Assembly (NCBI GenBank): GCA_030018795.1
Contig: JASEHA010000122.1
Coordinates: 1-6,925 of the forward strand
DNA length: 6,925 bases
Source of the DNA: a bacterium
GTDB taxonomy: Bacteria; UBA9089; CG2-30-40-21
Reading direction: 5' to 3'
Part shown: one piece after another, positions 1 through 5,608 of the stretch
Layout of the letters: each line of letters begins with the position of its first letter
How positions within the stretch are numbered: the first letter of the stretch is position 1
Made by a program: the position numbers and the translations under genes
Notes under the pieces: model-generated
The model's database searches: none
Told to the model about the DNA's origin: nothing
What the model saw: only the letters and a program-made list of their open reading frames with translations

Positions 1-75
1 CAATGCTCTTTTTACATGAGGCATTATGAGACAGTTGGCTTTATCGAATATTCAGATGTCAATTTTTCTTCTTGA
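1..75 (+). CDS. possible C-terminal tail of an upstream protein, cut by the window edge
   Basis: The frame starting at base 1 is open for 24 codons and ends at TGA 73-75. The peptide (containing RHYETVGFIEYSD) has a normal protein-like composition. A segment of this type would fit the wing after the recognition helix of a Crp/Fnr-like regulator, but that is a guess from a very short stretch. The stop lies 15 bases before the ATG of the cysteine synthase fragment, so the two may have been co-transcribed. A chance open frame of this length cannot be excluded. Confidence 0.3.
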   Translation, partial: QCSFYMRHYETVGFIEYSDVNFSS

Positions 76-90
76 CTTTTTAAGGCAATT

Positions 91-384
91 ATGATAAAGT
101 CTCTATCCTATTCTCCTAAAGTAAAGGAAGCAAATGCCTTGAAGATAGCTGAAGACATAACTAAACTGATTGGCAATACACCATTGGTAAGGATTAACAA
201 GCTGACACAGGGTATGGAAGTTACTGTAGCAGCCAAGCTTGAGTTTTTTAATCCTTGTTCAAGCGTTAAAGACAGGATCGGTGTAAGACTGCACTCCACA
301 TTATATAACTGCAATCTTTACTTGCTTCTCTGTAACGGTGTGGAGTATATCATTCTGCGAACAACTGGAGGTAAAGTGTTATGA
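91..384 (+). pseudogene. cysK: cysteine synthase N-terminal fragment (truncated)
   Basis: The first 64 or so residues match the start of O-acetylserine sulfhydrylase / cysteine synthase, a PLP enzyme making cysteine from O-acetylserine and sulfide. Visible are the IGNTPLVRINKL motif (residues 27-38) and KLEFFNPCSSVKDRIG (49-64), with the Schiff-base lysine at about residue 60. Similarity stops after DRIGV; the last 33 residues do not resemble the family, which is normally about 300 residues long. The rest of the substrate- and PLP-phosphate-binding region is absent, so activity is not expected. A Shine-Dalgarno AAGG (82-85) precedes ATG 91. The stop overlaps the next start as ATGA (381-384), so translation could be coupled to the MEMO gene. 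The loss looks like a deletion or recombination junction near 285 rather than a simple frameshift, because no other frame continues the family. Confidence 0.75.
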
Positions 385-1202
385 TAAGAAAGGCAGCAAG
401 AGCAGGCTCATTTTATCCAGCTCAGCCAGAACATCTCCGGCAAGAGATAGCAGGTTATCTCAAGAAAGAGATGGTCAAGAGGAATGCCATTGGCTTAATA
501 GCCCCTCATGCCGGATACATGTATTCTGGAGGAGTAGCTGGGGCAGTGTATTCATCTATTACACCATCAGAAACATTTGTTATCCTTTGTCCAAACCATA
601 CTGGAGAAGGCAGGCTGTTTGCCATCATGACTAATGGGATATGGCAAACCCCACTTGGCGATGTCCCAATAGACTTTGAGCTTGCTAATAAACTGGCAGC
701 TGCATCCAAACATATTCAAACAGACCATCTCGCTCATCTATATGAACACGCTATTGAGGTACAACTTCCATTTTTGCAGATTTTATTTAAGAATTTTCAA
801 ATAGTTCCTATATGTATGGGATACAGCCATCCATCTACATACAAGGAAATAGGCATAGAGATTGCCAACTGTATCAAGCTGTCAGGAAAAAAGGTAACCA
901 TTATTGCCAGCTCAGATATGAGCCATGAAGGACAGCTTAATAAAACTACACTGGAAAAATATCTGAAATACCATGATCAATTGGCTATAGATGCTATCCT
1001 TGAGTTAGATGAGGACAAATTAATCCAACGTATAGAGCAATTAAAGATTACTATGTGCGGTTATGCAGCAGCAACGGCTATGTTAAGTGCAGCCAAACAG
1101 CTTGGCTGCCAAAAAGCTGAATTAATCAAATATGCCACATCATGGGATGTAACCCATGATTATAGCTATGTGGTTGGATACGCAGGGGTTGTGGTAGAAT
1201 AA
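381..1202 (+). CDS. amrB: AmmeMemoRadiSam system protein B (MEMO family)
   Basis: A 273-residue protein of full family length. The MEMO fold resembles class III non-haem-iron extradiol dioxygenases. Visible motifs in order: FYPAQPEHL (11-19), APHAGYMYSGG (41-51), CPNHTGEG (70-77), HLYEHAIEVQLPFLQ (119-133), ASSDMSHEG (186-194), MCGYAAATA (225-233) and the terminal SYVVGYAGVVV. His43, His73 and Cys226 probably correspond to the His49, His81 and Cys244 metal ligands of human MEMO1; that mapping is inferred from motif context. In many bacteria the family sits beside an AMMECR1-like protein (A) and a radical SAM protein, but neither is seen here, and the precise bacterial function is unclear. The start is well supported: TGGAGGT (366-372) lies 8 bases before ATG 381. 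It overlaps the cysteine synthase remnant by 4 bases and is followed by DUF4416. Confidence 0.93.
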   Translation: MIRKAARAGSFYPAQPEHLRQEIAGYLKKEMVKRNAIGLIAPHAGYMYSGGVAGAVYSSITPSETFVILCPNHTGEGRLFAIMTNGIWQTPLGDVPIDFELANKLAAASKHIQTDHLAHLYEHAIEVQLPFLQILFKNFQIVPICMGYSHPSTYKEIGIEIANCIKLSGKKVTIIASSDMSHEGQLNKTTLEKYLKYHDQLAIDAILELDEDKLIQRIEQLKITMCGYAAATAMLSAAKQLGCQKAELIKYATSWDVTHDYSYVVGYAGVVVE

Positions 1203-1235
1203 TTTCTTCGCGAACTCCGCATCTTTGCATGAGAT
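1201..1235 (+). repeat. probable dispersed intergenic repeat fragment
   Basis: The spacer between the MEMO stop and DUF4416 reads TTCTTCGCGAACTCCGCATC and then TTTGCATGAGA. This closely resembles the 'TTCGCG-ACTTCGCGTCTTTGCGTGAGA' type of sequence seen between genes in many unrelated bacterial and archaeal genomes. The resemblance is from memory and only one copy is in the window, so repeat status is inferred. Confidence 0.35.
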
Positions 1236-1257
1236 AAAGGAGCTGTTGCTAAAAAAT

Positions 1258-1782
1258 ATGGGCAAGATAACATATCCAGAAAAAGTAAAATTGATTGTAG
1301 GCATGATCTCGCCCTCTGTAGAGTTGTTTGAGGCATCTCAAGAGCGGCTTGAGCAGGAGTTTGGCAGTGTAGACTTTTGCAGCCAGATACTTCCATTTAC
1401 CTTTACCCAATATTATACCCCTGAGATGGGACACAACCTGAAGAGGAGGTTTATCTCTTTTTCATCGCTTATCTTGCCTAACGAGCTGGCAGGGATAAAG
1501 GTACTGACAAACTCCATTGAACAAGAATTTACTGCTGAAGATAAAAGAAGGATAAACCTTGATCCAGGCTATCTTAATACAGCAAAATTGGTACTGGCAA
1601 CAACCAAGGACCATAGCCATCGGATATACCTTGATAATGGCATCTATGCCGAGATAACCTTGCGGTTTGTTGCCGGCACATTCTGCCAGTGGGAATGGAC
1701 CTATCCGGATTATAAAACGCCGGAATATATTGATATCTTCAATCATATTCGACAATTGTTCATGGGACAGAGAAATAAGTGA
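1258..1782 (+). CDS. DUF4416 family protein
   Basis: A 174-residue protein recognised as DUF4416, a family without an assigned biochemical role. Diagnostic stretches are VKLIVGMISP near the N terminus, GHNLKRRFISF, RRINLDPGYLNTAKLVLATT, HRIYLDNGIYAEITLRF and WTYPDYKTPEYIDIF near the C terminus. No signal peptide or membrane segment is visible, so it is probably cytoplasmic. The frame is open back to TTG 1225, but ATG 1258 gives the family's usual N terminus (MGK..., then VKLIVGM). AAGGAG (1237-1242) lies 15 bases before this ATG, which is a long spacing. TTG 1246 is only 3 bases from the same site, and TTG 1225 has no ribosome binding site. It is co-directional with the MEMO gene 55 bases upstream and probably in the same transcript. 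Confidence 0.88.
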   Translation: MGKITYPEKVKLIVGMISPSVELFEASQERLEQEFGSVDFCSQILPFTFTQYYTPEMGHNLKRRFISFSSLILPNELAGIKVLTNSIEQEFTAEDKRRINLDPGYLNTAKLVLATTKDHSHRIYLDNGIYAEITLRFVAGTFCQWEWTYPDYKTPEYIDIFNHIRQLFMGQRNK

Positions 1783-1852
1783 AGAGTGAAAAACCTTTTC
1801 TGGCATTGTTCAATTTCATATCGTGCAGGGTAACAAATACTTGTTGGTTTCT

Positions 1853-1922
1853 GTCATTGCAAGCGAAGCAAAGCAATCTCGACTTATGGGATTACTTCGT
1901 CGCTTCTCTCTTTGCAATGACG
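1853..1922. repeat. palindromic intergenic repeat ('GTCATTGC...GCAATGAC' type)
   Basis: The left arm starts GTCATTGCAAGCGAAGC and runs on to AAAGCAATCTCG (1853 to about 1882). The right arm ends CTCTTTGCAATGACG (about 1889-1922) and its reverse complement matches the left arm with small gaps. The element can therefore form a long imperfect hairpin with a short loop around ACTTATGG. Sequences with these ends and the GCGAAGCAAAGCAATCTC core are a familiar dispersed repeat between genes in many bacterial genomes. They are often mis-annotated as small proteins containing VIASEAKQS and LLRRF, which this copy also encodes. Mobility or function is not shown here. Confidence 0.75.
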
Positions 1923-1926
1923 AAAA

Positions 1927-2007
1927 GGCGAAAAGGCGAAAAAAGTGTTACCTCGTTTTGAACCATGCCCCTTTTCTCATCGAATCCCACTTTTTCGCCT
2001 TCTCGCC
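1927..2007. repeat. inverted repeat of GGCGAAAA units
   Basis: Bases 1923-1942 carry tandem AAAAGGCG units. The segment 1927-1947, ending GGCGAAAAAAGTG, is matched in reverse complement by CACTTTTTCGCC and its extension at 1988-2007, with about two differences over 20 bases. The 40-base loop (1948-1987) shows nothing recognisable. It directly abuts the palindromic repeat 1853-1922. It could fold into a long hairpin in either transcript, so it may act as a transcript-end structure or be a second repeat element. Confidence 0.5.
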
Positions 2008-2128
2008 TCCCTGCCTGGTCACCAGTAAAAACTTGAACATCGAGTTACAACCATCCACCAAAGACGTATCAAGGACAAACAGACAATATCTCTAAAGGAT
2101 GTTATCTCCTTGTCATCCCTCATGACAG

Positions 2129-2168
2129 TTTTAGGGCATAAGAAACCCTATGCCCTAAAATCTTTTTT
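2129..2168 (+). terminator. intrinsic terminator, rightward
   Basis: A perfect 12-bp stem, TTTTAGGGCATA (2129-2140) with TATGCCCTAAAA (2149-2160), encloses an 8-base loop and is followed by TCTTTTTT on the plus strand. This is a strong candidate terminator for the MEMO-DUF4416 transcript, although it lies about 350 bases past the DUF4416 stop. On the minus strand no T-run follows the stem, so it is less convincing as the rplL terminator. Confidence 0.7.
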
Positions 2169-2223
2169 CTCAAGCTCTTATTTTATTGTAAGCAGTGGAT
2201 ACAAAATCTGCTTTTCATGCAAA

Positions 2224-2241
2224 GAACGGTCACGACCGCTC
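2224..2241 (-). terminator. weak candidate hairpin downstream of rplL
   Basis: On the minus strand GAGCGGTC and GACCGTTC pair (7-8 bp with one G-T) around a tiny loop, followed by only TTTG. It lies about 120 bases past the rplL stop. The short U stretch makes intrinsic termination doubtful, but it is the best hairpin seen between rplL and the rightward terminator. Confidence 0.3.
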
Positions 2242-2361
2242 CCTACTTACATAACAAACATGTGGTCTACCCTGTTTGGACAATTTTCTTATCCTTGATT
2301 TCATCAAGAGTAGTCTAAAACAGTTGCAAGATTCACAAGTCATAACTACCTGGGGTATAAG

Positions 2362-2757
2362 TTACTTAACCTCTACCGTAGCTCCAACCTCTTCCAGTTT
2401 CTTCTTAATTTCAGCTGCCTCTTCCTTTGTTATCCCCTTCTTAATCTCTGAGGGAGCACCATCTACCAGATCCTTAGCCTCTTTCAAGCCAAGGCTGGTA
2501 ATAACACGGACCTCTTTGATTACCTGGATTTTATTTGAACCAATTGCTGCTAAAATAACATCAAACTCTGTCTTCTCTTCCTCTTCCTGAGCAGGAGCTG
2601 CTGCAGCACCACCACCCATTGGCATCATACCCATAGCCATAGGCATAGCAGCTGAAACACCAAACTTTTCCTCTAAAGATTTTACCAGTTCAGACAATTC
2701 AAGGACATTCAAACCAGAGATAGCCTCTATTATCTCTTCCTTTGTTGCGATAGCCAT
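2362..2757 (-). CDS. rplL: 50S ribosomal protein L7/L12
   Basis: A 131-residue protein, the multicopy stalk protein that recruits translational GTPases to the large subunit. The N-terminal dimerisation and L10-binding domain (about 1-34) contains EEIIEAISGLNVLELSELVK. A flexible hinge follows (about 36-60). The C-terminal globular domain (62-131) carries the classic KTEFDVILAAIGSNKIQVIK, ITSLGLKEAKDLVDGAP and EVGATVEVK. The hinge is unusually methionine-rich (MPMAMGMMPMGGG) before the alanines, which makes the protein slightly longer than the usual 120-128 residues. GGAGGTG sits upstream of ATG 2757 at suitable spacing. It follows rplJ by 102 bases and is the last gene of the cluster here; rpoB does not follow. 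Confidence 0.97.
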   Translation of the reverse strand: MAIATKEEIIEAISGLNVLELSELVKSLEEKFGVSAAMPMAMGMMPMGGGAAAAPAQEEEEKTEFDVILAAIGSNKIQVIKEVRVITSLGLKEAKDLVDGAPSEIKKGITKEEAAEIKKKLEEVGATVEVK

Positions 2758-2859
2758 CTTTCCTACACCTCCATTCGCTTACTATTTTATTGGCTCTTTG
2801 TCAAGTTTATAACACATTCAGAGAGAAATTACTTACAAATTCACCAAGATTTTCTACAA

Positions 2860-3384
2860 TCATCCCTTCTTCTCACCAATAGCCTTCAGCACACAAGCCA
2901 GATCTCTCATTGGTGCAGAAAGCACCCTTGCTAATCCAGTGAGAGGAGACTGGATAGCACCAATCATCTGAGCAAGAAGAACCTCTTTGTTAGGCAAACT
3001 TGCAATCTTTTTTATATCATTGCCTGTCAATGCCTTGCCATCTCCAAGCATTCCTGCCTTAATCTCAAGCTTTTTCGCCTCTTTCATAAAGGCTAACAAG
3101 ATATTAATAGGAGCGACAATATCCTTATGACCGATAATTACAGCTGTTGTTCCTGTCAGAAAATTCTTGAGAGGGGAAACACCATCTACGGCTGTAGCTC
3201 TTAATATCTGATTATTCTTAAAAATCCGATACTCTGCCCCACACTCCCTTAATTTTTTTCGTAATTCAGTGATCTCAAAAACAGTTATCCCTCGATAATC
3301 AGTAAGGAGAATACCCTTACTTGCCTGTATTTTTCTACGCAATAATTCAACCTTTTCTGCCTTTTGTTGATGTACTAACCGCAT
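2860..3384 (-). CDS. rplJ: 50S ribosomal protein L10
   Basis: A 174-residue protein of normal family length. L10 anchors L7/L12 dimers at the stalk base and binds 23S rRNA with L11. The rRNA-binding N-terminal domain is recognised by QASKGILLTDYRGITVFEIT, LRKKLRECGAEYRIFKNN and GTTAVIIGHKDIVAP. The region LPNKEVLLAQMIGAIQSPLT and the following helix (to 174) form the L7/L12-binding tail. AGGAG lies 8 bases before ATG 3384. In most bacteria the L10-L7/L12 complex represses this transcript through a leader between rplA and rplJ. Here that 176-base spacer is largely filled by an inverted-repeat element (3416-3546), so the usual leader was not recognised. Confidence 0.97.
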   Translation of the reverse strand: MRLVHQQKAEKVELLRRKIQASKGILLTDYRGITVFEITELRKKLRECGAEYRIFKNNQILRATAVDGVSPLKNFLTGTTAVIIGHKDIVAPINILLAFMKEAKKLEIKAGMLGDGKALTGNDIKKIASLPNKEVLLAQMIGAIQSPLTGLARVLSAPMRDLACVLKAIGEKKG

Positions 3385-3415
3385 TCCGTTTACTCCTAAT
3401 TATTGTAACTCAAGA

Positions 3416-3546
3416 ATTCAGAAGATAGAATCCAGAATTACTGGAGGAATTGTAACACAAACATTCTGCTTGGGACTTATAATGCTCAAGCTGGAAACTT
3501 GAATTACACATTCTGTCTCATGGATTCTGGATTCTGGATTCTGAAT
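3416..3546. repeat. element with 23-bp terminal inverted repeats in the rplA-rplJ spacer
   Basis: The left end (3416-3438) and right end (3524-3546) match as reverse complements at 20 of 23 positions, with the three differences in one block (3424-3426 against 3536-3538). The right arm is itself tandem, with ATTCTGG units repeated across 3524-3542. The 85-base interior includes a small hairpin, TCAAG-loop-CTTGA (about 3485-3502), and no open frame. No clear target-site duplication flanks it. It resembles a miniature repeat element or a large stem-loop lying within the ribosomal operon transcript. Whether it was inserted or is a native leader structure cannot be told from one copy. Confidence 0.6.
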
Positions 3547-3560
3547 ATATGCTAAAACAA

Positions 3561-4268
3561 CTATTCCTCTCCTATCTTCCTGGCTATTTTCGAATCAATC
3601 TTTATCCCTGGTCCCATAGTGGTTGAGACATCTACACCACGAACATACTGTCCCTTAACTACCTGTGGTTTTGCCTTAAGAACAGCCATAAAGAATGCCT
3701 TGAAATTATCATGCAGTTTATCCATAGCAAAAGAAACCTTTCCTATGGATGAATGAACTATTCCAAAACTATCACATCTGAACTCTATTTTTCCGCACCG
3801 GACATCATTAATTGCCCGTTCTATATCCATGGTTACCGTACCTGATTTAGGATTGGGCATCAATCCGCGAGGACCGAGTATCTTCCCTAATTGCCCAACA
3901 TCCTTCATCATATCAGGGGTAGCAATAGAAACATCAAAATCTAGGAATCCTGCCTTTATTTTATCAAGCAAATCCTTTTCCCCAACAACATCAGCCCCTG
4001 CCTTTTCTGCCTCCATAGCCTTTTCACCCTTAGCAAAGACAGCTATTCTTACCTTTTTCCCGGTACCATGCGGAAGCACAACTGTACTTCGCACCTGTTG
4101 ATCCGCATGCTTTGGATTTACACCAAGCTTTATGGATACATCAACACTCTCATCAAACTTTGTAAACGATGCCTTTTTTGCCAATTCAAGGGCTTCATCA
4201 ACCTCATACAACTTAGTTTTATCAACCATACCCCTTGCCTGGCTTAAATTCTTGCTTGTCTTAGACAT
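3561..4268 (-). CDS. rplA: 50S ribosomal protein L1
   Basis: A 235-residue protein of standard L1 length. It forms the mobile L1 stalk with 23S rRNA that moves E-site tRNA, and in many bacteria it represses the rplK-rplA mRNA. Visible signatures are KLYEVDEALELAKKASFTKF near the start, VVLPHGTGKKVRIAVFAKG, the domain II region FDVSIATPDMMKDVGQLGK, and the hallmark LGPRGLMPNPKSGTV (131-145). The C terminus GVDVSTTMGPGIKID is also typical. The frame extends to GTG 4277, but that codon sits inside the Shine-Dalgarno stretch GAGAGGGTG. ATG 4268, 9 bases after GAGAGG, is the proper start. It follows rplK by 65 bases and precedes the repeat-bearing spacer before rplJ. Confidence 0.96.
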   Translation of the reverse strand: MSKTSKNLSQARGMVDKTKLYEVDEALELAKKASFTKFDESVDVSIKLGVNPKHADQQVRSTVVLPHGTGKKVRIAVFAKGEKAMEAEKAGADVVGEKDLLDKIKAGFLDFDVSIATPDMMKDVGQLGKILGPRGLMPNPKSGTVTMDIERAINDVRCGKIEFRCDSFGIVHSSIGKVSFAMDKLHDNFKAFFMAVLKAKPQVVKGQYVRGVDVSTTMGPGIKIDSKIARKIGEE

Positions 4269-4333
4269 TATCTTCACCCTCTCTTATGAAATGCAGAATT
4301 TATTACTTCCGCATTCTCTTTTCCACATTTTTA

Positions 4334-4765
4334 TTAATACACTATATCAATTCCCATACTTCTGGCAGTACCCATAATCTGTTTTGTAGCTGCTTCAACA
4401 TCATTTGCATTCAAGTCTGGCATCTTTGTTTTTGCTATCTCTCGAACCTTTTCAATAGATATTTTAGCCACTTTCTGTTTATTTGGCACTGCAGACCCTT
4501 TTGCTGCACCAACTGCTTTAGCCAGAAGAACCGCAGCAGGTGGGGTTTTAAGGATAAAGGTATATGACCTGTCATCATAGACCGTGATTACCACTGGAAG
4601 GATCAACCCTTCTTGAGAGGCTGTTTTAGCATTAAAAGCCTTACAAAATTCCATAATATTGACCCCTGCCTGTCCCAGAGCAGGACCAACAGGTGGAGCC
4701 GGATTTGCCCTGGCTCCAGGGATCTGCAACTTTATTATCTTCTTAATATTCTTTTTCTTTGCCAT
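4334..4765 (-). CDS. rplK: 50S ribosomal protein L11
   Basis: A 143-residue protein of normal length. L11 binds the GTPase-associated region of 23S rRNA and contributes to factor binding and to the stringent response through RelA. The N-terminal domain shows KLQIPGARANPAPPVGPALG followed by QAGVNIMEFCKAFNAKT, with the proline-rich segment that contacts the thiostrepton site. The rRNA-binding C-terminal domain shows FILKTPPAAVLLAKA, ISIEKVREIAKTKMPDLNAN and the terminal GTARSMGI. AAGGA lies 9 bases before ATG 4765. It sits between nusG (46-base gap) and rplA in the standard order. Confidence 0.97.
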   Translation of the reverse strand: MAKKKNIKKIIKLQIPGARANPAPPVGPALGQAGVNIMEFCKAFNAKTASQEGLILPVVITVYDDRSYTFILKTPPAAVLLAKAVGAAKGSAVPNKQKVAKISIEKVREIAKTKMPDLNANDVEAATKQIMGTARSMGIDIVY

Positions 4766-4811
4766 ATCATACCATCCTTACTTGTCGCTTTGCTCAATTG
4801 TAAAATGTCGC

Positions 4812-5336
4812 CTACATCTTTTCCACCTGACAGAATTCAACCTCAACCGGTGTAATTCTGCCAAGGATATTCATCATTACCCGTAATTTCCCATGTTTGG
4901 CATCTATTTCGCCTACTGTCCCAATAAAGTCCTTAAATGGCCCTTCAATCACCCTGACTGCCTCATCTTTTTGGTATTGTACACGAGGTTTAAATCTTGG
5001 AGCACCAGCAGAAATCTGTTTAAGGATAGTATCAACCTCTGCCTGACTTAAGGGTATTGGCTTGTTCTTATCGCCAACAAATCCGAAGATCCCGGGCGTA
5101 TGCTTAACCACATACCATGTATCGTCCAACATCTCCATCTCTATCAAGATATAGCCAGGGAAAAACTTTTTCGCAACAGGCGCCTTTTTCCCACCCTTTA
5201 TCTCTATAACTTCTACAGTAGGGATAACTATCTGTGAGACCTTGTCCGACAAATTCATGGCTTCGAGCCTGCTTTCCAGATTAAGTTTCACCTTATTTTC
5301 ATATCCTGAATATGTATGAATTACATACCATGCCAT
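4812..5336 (-). CDS. nusG: transcription termination/antitermination protein NusG
   Basis: A 174-residue protein of normal bacterial length. NusG binds RNA polymerase, suppresses pausing, and links polymerase to Rho or to ribosomal S10. The NGN domain (about 1-110) begins WYVIHTYSGYENKVKLNLES and includes KKFFPGYILIEMEMLDDTW and VKHTPGIFGFVGDKNKPIPL. The KOW domain (about 120-174) contains VRVIEGPFKDFIGTVGEID and ends in VEVEFCQVEKM. Its ATG is 3 bases past the secE stop, and the Shine-Dalgarno GGAAG lies within the last codons of secE. Translation of the two is therefore probably coupled. No insert domain is present. Confidence 0.97.
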   Translation of the reverse strand: MAWYVIHTYSGYENKVKLNLESRLEAMNLSDKVSQIVIPTVEVIEIKGGKKAPVAKKFFPGYILIEMEMLDDTWYVVKHTPGIFGFVGDKNKPIPLSQAEVDTILKQISAGAPRFKPRVQYQKDEAVRVIEGPFKDFIGTVGEIDAKHGKLRVMMNILGRITPVEVEFCQVEKM

Positions 5337-5339
5337 CTT

Positions 5340-5561
5340 TTATCTTCCAATCACAAAGTTTAGTAAGGTAATAGAAATAGTATCCACAATCCAGATATAG
5401 GTAGCAATTATCAGCACACAAACAATTACCACTCCAGTTGCTCCCATAATAACCTTTCTTGTAGGCCAGGATACCTTACCATTTTTAGGAGAAACTTCAA
5501 CCCAGACTTCTCTCAAAAATTTCTTAGATTTATCAATAATTTCTATTATTTGTTTCTTCAT
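5340..5561 (-). CDS. secE: preprotein translocase subunit SecE
   Basis: A 73-residue single-span SecE, the essential small subunit that clamps SecY in the inner membrane. The amphipathic segment FLREVWVEVSPKNGKVSWPT (about 15-34) carries the conserved KVSWPTRK motif. One hydrophobic transmembrane helix follows (about 39-60, VIMGATGVVIVCVLIIATYI), with a short tail. Its length fits the short form found in most bacteria rather than the three-span E. coli protein. Its position between tRNA-Trp and nusG is classical. Confidence 0.95.
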   Translation of the reverse strand: MKKQIIEIIDKSKKFLREVWVEVSPKNGKVSWPTRKVIMGATGVVIVCVLIIATYIWIVDTISITLLNFVIGR

Positions 5562-5608
5562 CTTTTTCTTACGCTTTAAAACATAATTAGTTAAGTTGCT
5601 CAGGCTAT

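Larger units (their letters stand above)
1783..2361. other. repeat-rich convergent intergenic gap without genes
   Basis: The 579 bases between the converging DUF4416 and rplL stops contain no credible coding region. The open frames present translate the palindromic repeat (the 'VIASEAKQS' and 'LLRRF' signature) or lie in low-complexity sequence. The gap holds two inverted repeats (1853-1922 and 1927-2007), a strong rightward terminator (2129-2168) and a weak leftward hairpin (2224-2241). There is also a short perfect palindrome, CTGGTCACCAG (2015-2025). Stretches 1783-1852 and 2242-2361 show nothing recognisable. In most bacteria rpoB would lie immediately after rplL; here it does not. Confidence 0.7.

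Noticed and set aside
72..97. TTGACT (72-77) as a promoter for the cysteine synthase fragment
   Set aside because: The best -10 at suitable spacing is TAAAGT, which overlaps the first codons of the fragment; too weak and badly placed to call.
338..634. Plus-strand open frame overlapping the start of the MEMO gene
   Set aside because: A different reading frame of a well-supported gene; no family features.
1832..1845. Small hairpin AACAA-ATAC-TTGTT after the DUF4416 stop as a terminator
   Set aside because: Only 5 bp, almost all A-T, and no U-run; the hairpin at 2129-2160 is far stronger.
1823..2095. Plus-strand open frame of 90 codons (and the overlapping 1779-1961 frame)
   Set aside because: It is a translation of the palindromic repeat, with the tell-tale VIASEAKQS and LLRRF segments followed by low-complexity sequence; no ribosome binding site and no family resemblance.
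2276..2590. Plus-strand open frame antisense to the end of rplL
   Set aside because: It overlaps the well-supported rplL on the other strand and its serine-rich translation is typical of a shadow frame.
2776..2804. Perfect TTGACA on the minus strand (2799-2804) as an internal promoter for rplL
   Set aside because: The hexamer at 17-base spacing is TAAGCG, a poor -10, so the match is probably chance.
4266..4277. GTG 4277 as the start of rplA
   Set aside because: The GTG lies inside the Shine-Dalgarno stretch of ATG 4268, leaving no spacing for ribosome binding.
3829..4567. Plus-strand open frames antisense to rplA and rplK
   Set aside because: Shadows of the ribosomal protein genes, without ribosome binding sites or recognisable motifs.
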